From NCBI GenBank assembly GCA_015179045.1, contig WHUZ01000040.1, positions 186,001 to 250,000 of the forward strand: a DNA stretch of 64,000 bases, written 5' to 3'. This stretch comes from Kalaharituber pfeilii. Lineage: Eukaryota; Ascomycota; Pezizomycetes; Pezizales; Pezizaceae. Below the pieces are notes generated by a model that was given only the letters and a program-made list of their open reading frames with translations, was not told the origin of the DNA and did no database searches. A program made the position numbers and the translations under genes. This document shows positions 43,861 to 53,213 of the stretch, one piece after another. Every line of letters begins with the position of its first letter. The stretch's first letter is position 1.

Positions 43861-44854
43861 CAGGTAAAACCATCCACGTGACATGGCCGTATTTGGGCTC
43901 GTAGTAACGACGTGGCCGGATGACTAGTCTCGCTATGGGATACAGCCGGTCGCTTGAACGTCTTTCCTATTGGAGTGAGTGTTTGGCGTGGGAATATGTA
44001 CGGAAGTGTTACACACAGTTGAGCAGGGTGTATGGGTCTCTGCATTGCAGGGTTTCATCTATGTTTAACTCTTGTTGCATATTCACGGATGTAATACTTA
44101 TGCACTGTTTGAGACGTTGGGACAGCAAATAGGATGAAAGCCAGAAGTGGGCATTGACCTAGTGGGGGACGCGTTTGAAGGATTGACGTTGTCCTAAGTA
44201 TGGACATCCGGCTGTAAACTTTTGCAAATTTGTGTTTTATAACTCAATTTTGTGGCTCCTCTTTCATTCTTCTCTGCAACTGCTTCGTGTTTCTTCGCCG
44301 CCAGCTTATCGTGTGCCCTGACGTAACGTTTATAAAACGTCCACAATTGATTGAGATACGGACAGCAAGATGGGGGTGACAATGGTCGAGAAAGAAGGGG
44401 GTACTACTGGAGGAGGAGAGGAAAAAGATCAGCTTGATTATCGTGTACATAGCGACAACCAGACACTAGCGATAGTACGGTTATAGTAGGAGGAAGGTGA
44501 AACAAGTCATCCTTCTATGAGTGACACAGGAAAAGTGATTTGGCTGCCTGTTCAGTTCACAGTTTGGTTACCTGTAATAAAGTACTGGTGAGGATGATAG
44601 GTCATAATATAGTTCCTAGCTCAAGCTTATTATTCAAGCATGTTTTTTCCGCCTACAATTCTAATACAACTCGCGTTTTTCTTGTTTTGTTTTTTTTGGT
44701 AAGTCCCATCACATGCATACCGCCCTCAAATGACAGATAACAAGGCACAGTAGAGCATTGCGATGATCCTCTGGTCATTCAAACCTAAAGAACAACCTAA
44801 ACACATAAAATTCACAACAGATGTGCTCCATTCCACTCGTGAACGTGTTAGGGG
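43861..44854. other. Gene-free stretch
   Basis: No gene called. A degenerate A-type tail on the minus strand may lie at 44686-44752 (GGGCGGTATGCATGTGATGG). Confidence 0.35.
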
Positions 44855-45275
44855 CCAGGCATCTTATCCGGGCCAGTCAGTAACTGGACTACTCACCACT
44901 GGGACGGGCCACTGATCAATTTACAAGGATGAAAGCCCAAAACAATCTAAAGTGCATAATTAGATACATGAGTAGAGATGCGGCCGCTTTGCAGCACATG
45001 ATTTCTTAACTGACATGCAATTTCTTTTTTTTTTTTTTTTTTTTTTTTTTCCCACTATCGCGTAACGCCATCCACGATGGAAGGTTAACGGACATGCGTA
45101 GTGATAGAACCACTACTCCGTTTATACTATATGATTTCTTACTCACATAAATAGTACTACGAATATCTTTATCAATTACCTCTTGATGCACCTCATCATC
45201 CGAGTTTTTCCTAGCCTGATTGTGACCTTTCACATCGGATTGAAAGAAGGTGAACTGGTACGTAGGTTTTCTCTA
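44855..45275. repeat. Dispersed repeat, copy 2 (interrupted by a poly(T) insertion)
   Basis: It is the second copy of the repeat at 9950-10670. It is interrupted at 45022-45095 by a T-run and a short sequence that, on the minus strand, is a hairpin-like tail (CCATCGTGGATGG, then GTTACGCGATAGTGGG) followed by poly(A). GACATGC occurs on both sides of the insert. Confidence 0.55.
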
Positions 45276-45284
45276 AAAGATAAA

Positions 45285-45680
45285 CAAGTAGCACTTACTT
45301 TCTACAGCTTAAAATATACTTAACTTTGTTGAGCTTTCGTTATTACTTTCTATTTTTTACAATATAGTCTCTTATTAATATAGGTCTATTATTACTTTAA
45401 AAATTAATCTCTATACTTTTATCTATTATACTAGATGATGTATTATATTACATACTATTTTCTAGTCTTAATCTTATTCAATATAATAGATTGTCTATAT
45501 TATTATAATTTAATAGTCTATTAATTAAATATATTAGAGAAATTTACCACTTTAAATATACTTTAGCAGAAATTAATTTAAATTAATAAGAATAAAATGA
45601 AGTAGTTCTAAAGTATATAACTACTTGGAATTATAACTTAAATAATTTAGAACTCTATATTATATAAAAATATTACTGTC
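45285..45680. repeat. AT-rich block, RIP-like
   Basis: Almost only A and T with frequent TA dinucleotides. Resembles sequence altered by RIP or an AT-rich transposon relic. No coding frame. Confidence 0.65.
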
Positions 45681-45737
45681 AGAACCCGTACCTGTCACGG
45701 CCTGCGCTCTACAGCCTCCGTACACTAAGCCACGACC

Positions 45738-45824
45738 CCTTTGTTAGTTAGTCTTTATATATATACCTCGCCATAGCCCACAGGGCGGCATGCGAGTAAT
45801 GAAATAAAAAAAAAAAAAAAAAAA
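45738..45824 (+). mobile_element. Tail-only micro-insertion, family A
   Basis: The 87-bp insert holds about 30 nt of 3'UTR, the A-type hairpin and poly(A), flanked by perfect 14-bp TSDs ACTAAGCCACGACC at 45724-45737 and 45825-45838. Confidence 0.9.
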
Positions 45825-46073
45825 ACTAAGCCACGACCGCCAGCAAGCTACGACCGCCAGCAAGCCACGACCGCCTCCCGCCGATAGCCGGCAAGCTCAT
45901 AGAACCGGCTAGCTATAGATAGCTAGCAAGCTGCCAGTATAGCCTGCCTGCCAGTATAGCCCACCTGCCTGCTAAAGTAGTGCTATAGTGGAAACTCTGC
46001 CTTCACCACCCTGCTCTTGCTACTGCCCTCGTTTCTGCTCCTACATTTGCATTATGTTTCTTAGCTAATGAGC

Positions 46074-46113
46074 AGGGCGGCACGCGAGTAATGATATAAA
46101 AAAAAAAAAAAAA
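46074..46113 (+). mobile_element. Tail-only micro-insertion (40 bp), family A
   Basis: The insert begins inside the hairpin (AGGGCGGCACGCGAGTAATG), then ATATA and poly(A). Perfect 13-bp TSDs TTAGCTAATGAGC lie at 46061-46073 and 46114-46126. Confidence 0.9.
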
Positions 46114-46386
46114 TTAGCTAATGAGCTATCATGTATAAAGGTCCCATCTGGCCCTCATGTAAATAGTTCTTTCTCTCCTTGTCTGTTGTCTTGTCTTCTT
46201 AATAGACCCATATGGTTCCTCGTAGTTCATATATTCTTGCTATTCTTGTCAACCCCTAGATCTAATGCAGTACCTGATCTTCTTTGCCTTTTCACCATAG
46301 CCTGCTTTCGCCGCTGAACCGGAACTGCTGAACCGCTACCCGCGAGCCTCTTCTGTCAAGCCTCTGTCATTCAACGCTTGCGAAAC

Positions 46387-46444
46387 CTCGCGATAGCCCG
46401 CTGGGCGGTAAGCGAGTAATGATATAAAAAGAAAAAAAAAAAAA
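46387..46444 (+). mobile_element. Tail-only micro-insertion, family A
   Basis: The insert starts at the hairpin foot (CTCGCGATAGCCCGCTGGGC), then GGTAAGCGAG, TAATGATATA and an A-rich run. Perfect 14-bp TSDs AACGCTTGCGAAAC lie at 46373-46386 and 46445-46458. Confidence 0.9.
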
Positions 46445-46514
46445 AACGCTTGCGAAACTACTGTTACCCTCAACCGGTCGTATTCCTTAGCAGCACACGC
46501 CCACCGCCACGCGT

Positions 46515-47045
46515 GAGAATTACTTTATTAGTACAATTATTTCTATTATTAACTATACTATAGATAGTTAATTTGGAAACTAATACAAATACTAGTTTAT
46601 TATTTATAAAATAATATTATTAGATTATTTTCAAGTAATATATTTAGTTATAGAATTTTAGCTTAAATAGTATTATTATATATTTGTTATTACTTCTTAT
46701 AACTAGTTTATAATATATCATAAGTAGTATTTATAAATATTACTATTAAATAAGTAAAGTAATAATAAATCAATAAAATATATTAAATTTATATAAGTTA
46801 AAATAGTAAAATAAATTATATACTTAAAATATATAAATTTTATATATAAGAAATTAAAATTTAAATATATTAAAATAAGGAAAAATATATAATATATATA
46901 TTACTATAAAATATAATATAAATAAGCTTTTTATACTATTATTTAAAAAACTTAAACTTAATATATTATATAAATTTTTAAATACTTTTGAAGTTATATA
47001 TTTATTATTATTAATATTTTAATTTAATTAATTTACTTCATTTTA
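46515..47045. repeat. AT-rich block, RIP-like
   Basis: About 530 bp almost devoid of C and G, TA-rich, without coding frames. It follows the micro-insertion cluster directly. Confidence 0.7.
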
Positions 47046-48000
47046 TACTAAGCAAAATTGTTGAACCTAAATCTAGATATTTTCACTAATCTTTTGACTG
47101 TGTCGAGTGCGGAATTTAATTCCAGCAATGATCAATATATAGTACTAATACTTGCCAAGACGCCAAAAAAAAAAAAAAAAAGCGCAGACTTGCAATGCCT
47201 CCACATCTTCATTTCTGTCCAAACATGGATCCCTGATAGAACAAATAGCTCTTAGATTAACTCCCCGGTAACGATGCTGTTGACGTTATTAAGATGTTGA
47301 GTGCGAAAATTTACCAATGTATAAAATGTGGCTTTGTTCCTGGTGCACACGTGGCTCGGACAGTGAGTGAAATTCTCAAGCGCGCTTCCTGAGATCATCG
47401 CCAACGGTTCATTTACTGGGTTCTGCTACAGAATCGTGTAGTGGGTGCTACTCGAGTGTGTTATTCTATCCCTAGAGCTCCGGGACGTTACGAAGAAAAT
47501 TATTAGGCGTATTTTGCAACTCCAGGGTCTGTACCAGGGCTGAAGTCTTTTAGCGCGTTGCACAGCCCTGAGCCTGGCGAAAAATGCAATCGGGATTTTG
47601 CTCCATCAGGGATATTGTAGATTTTACGGAATAGGGTACTCTCTAACCACGTATATCACAACCCAATGGGATCAAACTTTCCCTGGTGAGTGGTTCCCCG
47701 AGTGAGTCAGTACGCAGAATCGATTCCTGTTTTCAGAATGAAAACTGGATAAAAACTCGTGGAGATAGATGGGTGTTGAAAAGTGGTGGTTTCCAGGGGA
47801 GCAGCCTTCAATCGTCAGGGCCAGGGGAGAAATTTCTTCCGATTGATTTTCTAGCGTGTGGCGCGGTCATCCCTGATGGCTCCCTGGGAGCTTCCCTGGC
47901 GACTGCAAAATCCGCCTAATAAATTAATAAAAAGGGACAAGCGAAATCGTCTTGCGCGTTTCGCTCGGCCCATGTGGGAAGAGTTCCTAGCGCTGCACTG
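47046..48000. other. Gene-free stretch
   Basis: An A-run at 47165-47182 lacks a recognisable tail. Frames up to 77 codons show no motif. This interval precedes the DUF4246 gene. Confidence 0.35.
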
Positions 48001-48145
48001 TGCGGGGTAAAAAACATGCCAAAAAAAATTGGAATCGGTTGCGACACCCCAACCAGGTTGTCACCACTCTTATTCTGACTCCCAGCGAAGGCGGAGGTAA
48101 CTGAGCCTCGTAGCCAAATACTATACAATAATTTTTTACCCCGCA
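48001..48145. mobile_element. Candidate 145-bp MITE with 14-bp TIRs
   Basis: TGCGGGGTAAAAAA (48001-48014) and TTTTTTACCCCGCA (48132-48145) are perfect inverted repeats. The element ends 63 bp before the DUF4246 start codon. No TSD is obvious, so it could also be a fold-back regulatory sequence. Confidence 0.5.
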
Positions 48146-48208
48146 GCAAAAGTGAGCGACTGCACCTCTCAGCCAAATACTACGAACAGCTTCGTGTAAA
48201 TAGCTATT

Positions 48209-50047
48209 ATGACCACCTCCGAACCCTCAGCTGGCATCCCGGCACGCACTATCTCGCTGCCAGGCTTCGGCAAACCTCTCAACTGCACCCCTCGCGGTGA
48301 AGAGCGCTGGTCTCTGCTTTTCCCGAACGCGCTGGATCCGGATGACATAGAGGATGGATGTATTACGCGGTCGCTGACAACGTTGCGCGAGTTTGTGATG
48401 ATGCGCTTCATGAACGCTGTCACGGATAAGGACAGGTGGGAGGAGAAGGTGTTTGACGACGGTATCGCGGCGCACTGGACTGCCGAAGCTCTCGCCATCC
48501 CCTCCGCCGAACTTGCGCCGTCGATGACTCCCGCAATGGCCGCGTACTGCATCGCCGAGCTACGGCACAAGGCGTCCCTCTACCGCGCCACGCGTGCGGT
48601 CAGCGTGTACGATGCCGATGTCGTCAAGTCGGACTGTGCCGTCCCGCCCCTGCTGGCAGCAGAGCTTAAAGCTGCGCTGAATGCCCTTGAGGCCGCGGTG
48701 CCACCCGCGAAGCGTGACTGGCACCCGGGCTCGAATGAGATGGTGCTGGACCTGGTCCACCCGTCGCTGTATCCCCTCGTGTACGGGCATTCGAGGATCT
48801 TGCCAGATGGCACGCTCGGGATCGAGGATGCGCTGCGCAGGACAGGGGAGGGTGTCATTGTGCCGGTGCCGGCGGAGCAGGAGACGATGTTACCCCTACG
48901 GCCGGGTAGTTATATGCTATATAGCAGCCGTGAGAAAGTGTACAGTCAGAGATTCCAGTGGCTTCCGTGCGATGTCGCGCTCATCGATGAAGGAGGCGAG
49001 AGGAGTGCAAGGATAGCAAGCTACGTTCCCAACCTCCATCCAACCATTCACGCGTCGCTGTACCCTCTGCTCTCAAAGCTGATAACCTACACCATCCCCT
49101 TGTGGAATCTCACCCTGACGGGCTACACCGATGGCATGACCCCGCGAATCACGTACACCAGCTTCCCACACACTCCGATACTTTGGCACCCCCCAGATGA
49201 ACCTCAGCAGCGCGACGACGAAGACAGAGAAGAGTTCCACGAGCGCTGGCGCTGGTGGAACAACCACATTGTGGAGGTGGAACAGCCTGACGTAGAAAGC
49301 GAGTTTCAGCCGCCGAACGAAGAAAGACCTAACTATATGCGGCAGAGGGTGGATTTGGCGAATCAGTATGAGGGCTTTCAGGTGATTGTGAAGGTCGCGA
49401 GCATTGTGTTGACGCCGGAGAAGCCGGAATACAAGGGTGGAACATGGCATGTGGAGGGCATGTTGAACGAGCATATCTGTGCCAGTGCAATCTATTACTA
49501 CGATTTTGAAAACATCACTGAGAGCCGTCTCTCATTCCGGCAACATTCCAGCTCGCATGACGCCTCCGACGTCAAATATGCCCAAAACCAGCACATCTGG
49601 CTGTGGCAAGTTTTCGGGTGCGAGAACGACCAGCCCACGGTCCAATACATCGGGGACGTCACTGCCCGCGAGGGACGGCTCGTGACCTTCCCTAACACGC
49701 TGCAGCACAAGGTTGAACCTTTCCGGCTGGCCGACCCGACCAAACCGGGGCACCGGAAAATCGTTGCGCTGTTCCTCGTTGACCCCTATATCCGCATTAT
49801 TTCCACCGCCAACGTCCCGCCGCAGCGCCGAGACTGGTGGGCTCAGCAGGTGATAACGGCCGAATCACCCCTGACGAGGTTGCCCGCGGAGCTCCAGTTG
49901 GAGATTGTGAAGAATGTAGACGGGTTTCCGATGTCGCAGGAGCTGGCAGAGAGGTATCGTGAGGAGCTGATGGAAGAGCGCAAAGCGGACGCTGTGATGC
50001 AAACAGAGAACTTTATAGAATTGACGTTCTCGCTATGTGAGCATTGA
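48209..50047 (+). CDS. DUF4246 family protein
   Basis: The 612-aa protein, read from ATG 48209 without introns, has the layout of the fungal DUF4246 family: LVHPSLYPLVYGHSRIL near residue 190, the GTWHVEGMLNE block near 415, SSHDASDVKYAQ near 450, RLVTFPNTLQHKV near 495 and KPGHRKIVALFLVDP near 513. The last three blocks have the order H...H...R seen in the 2-oxoglutarate/Fe(II) dioxygenase fold, so an oxygenase-like function is plausible. That is inference and the biochemistry of the family is not established to my knowledge. Codon usage is GC-richer than the surroundings and the gene appears intact. It lies between an inverted-repeat element (63 bp upstream) and gene-free DNA. Confidence 0.85.
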   Translation: MTTSEPSAGIPARTISLPGFGKPLNCTPRGEERWSLLFPNALDPDDIEDGCITRSLTTLREFVMMRFMNAVTDKDRWEEKVFDDGIAAHWTAEALAIPSAELAPSMTPAMAAYCIAELRHKASLYRATRAVSVYDADVVKSDCAVPPLLAAELKAALNALEAAVPPAKRDWHPGSNEMVLDLVHPSLYPLVYGHSRILPDGTLGIEDALRRTGEGVIVPVPAEQETMLPLRPGSYMLYSSREKVYSQRFQWLPCDVALIDEGGERSARIASYVPNLHPTIHASLYPLLSKLITYTIPLWNLTLTGYTDGMTPRITYTSFPHTPILWHPPDEPQQRDDEDREEFHERWRWWNNHIVEVEQPDVESEFQPPNEERPNYMRQRVDLANQYEGFQVIVKVASIVLTPEKPEYKGGTWHVEGMLNEHICASAIYYYDFENITESRLSFRQHSSSHDASDVKYAQNQHIWLWQVFGCENDQPTVQYIGDVTAREGRLVTFPNTLQHKVEPFRLADPTKPGHRKIVALFLVDPYIRIISTANVPPQRRDWWAQQVITAESPLTRLPAELQLEIVKNVDGFPMSQELAERYREELMEERKADAVMQTENFIELTFSLCEH

Positions 50048-51095
50048 GTTTATGCGGTTGCTGGGTCATTGGGGCGCAGGTTCTACGTAATACAACACAT
50101 GGAGACTACAATAAAAAGGTAACCGGAAGCATAGTACGTACTTGTCGCATGATCGTGTCCACAATCAACCACTGAAGGTGAGGAAGAGTTTGGAGAGTGC
50201 ACGCAACCAGAAAGTTGGCATGAGCGCCACCTAAAGAGCATATCATAGATATATATATAGATATAAATTCTGTATCACAGTTATAACAATTAACCATCTC
50301 GTCTCCCCTTCTCTTTCACACTCGCATCAGTTGAACGTTCGTTCCGCCAGCTTATCACCACTCTGGTCACATTGTGCAGTACATGTACTACGGTATCCCT
50401 CGTCCTATACCGGAGTATTACAATCCATCCTTTTCAAGAAAATGCAGTGACTGCCCCTCCTCCCGGGTTCAGAATCGAACCAGGTTCCTGAAATCTATCC
50501 CCTTTCTACGCCGCTTCTGGTAACTTTCATCAGCAGTAACAACAGCTTAGCGTAGTCAGCGTGACTAGATACTTTTTAATCTGGCTACTACACGGACGTT
50601 TGGGTGACGCTGGCACGGGGACCGACCATCATGATGTACATTGGCCCCATGCTGATTTCAATTTTGATATCAAAGCAAAAACTCAAGATAGAAATCAAAC
50701 TATGTAAATGCGCCTGCTACGTTGTTACCTTCAATACATGCCCATGTGCTACGAAATGGGGTCAATGGTTCACATATATCCTTGTAACTTGTAACCCTAG
50801 GCCGAGACTTCAATGGCCGTGCTCAGAGTCAAAATCAGCAATTGTAATGTTGGAATAAGGCACCCCCGGAAAGGGCTCGGCTCGCAGTGGCCGTGAGCGA
50901 GAACAAGTAGTTTGATGAGAACGTACCGTAAGAATTCGTGAATAAGAGACTAATCGCCGCATACGACCAATGAAACTGAGGGGGAAAAAAGGACAGCATT
51001 CATTGGTTAAGAGAGTACCGACGAATGAGACTGTAAGCAAATACACCGAGGGAGCTGACAACACATGAGAGTAAAAATCTACTTGCCAATTAAGC
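50048..51095. other. Gene-free stretch
   Basis: Nothing recognisable. A tRNA-like GGTTCGATTC on the minus strand near 50482 does not fold as a tRNA. Confidence 0.4.
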
Positions 51096-51108
51096 AGAAT
51101 CCTCACTT

Positions 51109-51162
51109 TTTTTTTTTTTATATATCATTACTCGCGTGCCGCCCTACGGGCTATGGCGAGGG
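51109..51162 (-). mobile_element. Tail-only micro-insertion, family A
   Basis: On the minus strand the 54-bp insert starts CCCTCGCCATAGCCCGTAGG and contains only the A hairpin, TAATGATATATA and poly(A). Perfect 13-bp TSDs AGAATCCTCACTT lie at 51096-51108 and 51163-51175. Its 5' end is the same base as in the insert at 423. Confidence 0.92.
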
Positions 51163-51175
51163 AGAATCCTCACTT

Positions 51176-52235
51176 ATGTGCATACCTTTGCCTTGCATAC
51201 CTTTGCCCCCAAACAAGAAGAAAAAAAATATCTACAGCACCAAGGATTCCCACGTGGTCACCCACCGTAGTACTAGCTTGGCGATCTGAAGCTTAGATAT
51301 GGCAGAGCGGACGGGATGCCTCGTTTTCTTCAGTCTATGGCCGTAGATGCTAATATAAGCTATGCTTTCTCACATGAAGCGTTGATAAACGCTTCATGGA
51401 TATCGACGGGCCAGCTAGCAAACAGATTTTTGGCCACCTGCAGGGTCGTCGCGGTCGTTGGGATAAACAAAGATACATATTAGTATCCATAAATTCGTGT
51501 ATCGTAGTGTTACATGTGGGCTAGCATGTTATGCATGACGCTTGTCTCTTAGCGTGCCCGATGTGGTAACGATCTGCCCCCCTGTAACGATCCACTCTCT
51601 GGGCACTCCTCGTCATGCATTCCTCACTCTACTACTTTTATTTGAATATATTGCAACTATAGAAATTGCTTAACATTATAGCAATTTGACATCGCTGAAT
51701 CAGAATTTGCTATCATAATGAGGAAAAAATCAAAATTCCAATATTTACAACTAACTTTATCATTATTTACCTAATTTGAGTCCTCCCTGTATATAGTATA
51801 GCTCAACATTCTCGAAATCAGAAAAATTATATAGAAAAACTAGTAATTCCCATCTATCTAGGGCTGGTCTTTTTATTAAAAGTCAATATTGCATATACAG
51901 ATCATGTGAGATGCAATGCACCTTCAATTGTATAGAAGTAGTTTATATTCATGAGCTAATCTCTATACCTTGATCTGACCTTCAGTGTTCCTAGACTCCT
52001 CAAGTGATTCAGGAATACCGGGACTTTGAAGTTGTAGTAGTTGAAGCACTAGGGGTAGTAACAGTAACTCCTTCTGAGGTGCCAGGTATGACAGAAGAGA
52101 CCTATGGCTCAAATCTGCTATTGGAACCTTCTTCTACCCACCCCCCCTTCTGGTATTCAGACCCTCCTATCTCATGAACTAAAGATCTTTCCCAGCCCCA
52201 GCCTTGCATGCGAGTTCCTCTATGGTGTCTTTTTG
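51176..52235. other. Gene-free stretch
   Basis: AT-rich sequence without coding signal or a defined repeat. Confidence 0.35.
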
Positions 52236-52500
52236 TAACTTGTTCAGTCTGCGATTTTCTGAATGTTTCTTATCACCACCATAGAGTCTGTCAGTACCAA
52301 TGTCTCTCCACTCGATCTTATTACCTCGCCGATTGTCAATAGTTCTGCATCATTCACTGTCGCTCTCCCTCCAAGGTACATAGACATTACTTGCCCCCCC
52401 TCAACAACCCCTGCCCCCGATCTCTCCTTTATCCTGCTCCCATCTATATATACTTCACTCCAGCCCTCCTCTCTCATTGTTCTTATATAGGCGTATAGAT
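52236..52500 (-). pseudogene. RNase H domain fragment of a different LINE
   Basis: On the minus strand VYIDGSRIKERSGAGVVEGG, then NDAELLTIGEV and LVLTDSMVVIRNIQ contains the three first acidic positions of a LINE RNase H (IDGS, DAEL, LTDS) in order. Neither the preceding reverse transcriptase nor a tail is present. The sequence differs clearly from families A and B here. Confidence 0.7.
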
Positions 52501-53213
52501 CTCTATTGAGTCAGAAGAGAGGAGGCCCGAGTTGAATTCAAAATGGTTTTATCTCGGTACTATATATAGATTATGCTCTCCCTTTTTCTGTCTACTGCTG
52601 ATGAAAACAACTGCCACTACAACAGAGGTATTGCAAAACAGCAAACCACTTGACAAAAAATGACTGGATTACTGGTAAGCAGGTAGCCTTTCATCTCTTT
52701 TCATGGCTACAGGAATGAATAACAGAAATCATTCCACCGACAACAACTTTTTCAGAACGAGCGCTTGGAAGAACTCCAACTTCCCGGTGCCTCCAGAACG
52801 TGAAAGTTATATCAAAGCGAAGCTCAGGACCGCCTGAGAAAGAATACCTCATTTGATTTACAGAATTCAGAAGTTTAGGACTCGTTTCGTCAAGGTCAAG
52901 TTTTCTGAAGTTTTTCAGAGAATTCCCACACAAATCTCGAGAGGCAGGGACCCGCACCTAGGATCGCGCGATCGCTTCAGAGATCGGCCGATCGGCTGCA
53001 GAACGGGCGACCAAGAACAGTAATAGCGCAAACGAGCAACGAGCAGCGACCTTCCCTTTTCAGTCTTAGCAACAAGAGCTAGGACTGAAGCGGCGCACAG
53101 CCAGAAAAGGCAGGACTAAGCGAAGGTCACGAGAAGTTAAGGAAGTCAGGGAGCAGGATGTCGGTGGAGGAGGAAGTACCAAAGATGCAGTTCTTGGGAC
53201 CGGTAGGAGAGGG

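Larger units (their letters stand above)
45677..46270 (+). mobile_element. Possible solo LTR or promoter-bearing repeat
   Basis: GC-balanced sequence beginning TGTCAGAACCCG, with CCACGACCGCCAGCAAGC direct repeats, a TATA-like ATGTATAAAGG near 46132 and TGTC/CAACCCC near 46250, lies between two AT-rich blocks. The form is that of a long terminal repeat, but I could not find a matching partner or clear ends. Two micro-insertions lie inside it. Confidence 0.3.

Noticed and set aside
47165..47182. A-run as another LINE micro-insertion
   Set aside because: No hairpin of type A or B precedes it and no flanking duplication was found.
50455..50500. tRNA-like GGTTCGATTC sequence on the minus strand
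   Set aside because: The flanking bases pair as GGTTC/GAACC across it rather than as a T-arm, and no acceptor or anticodon stem could be built.
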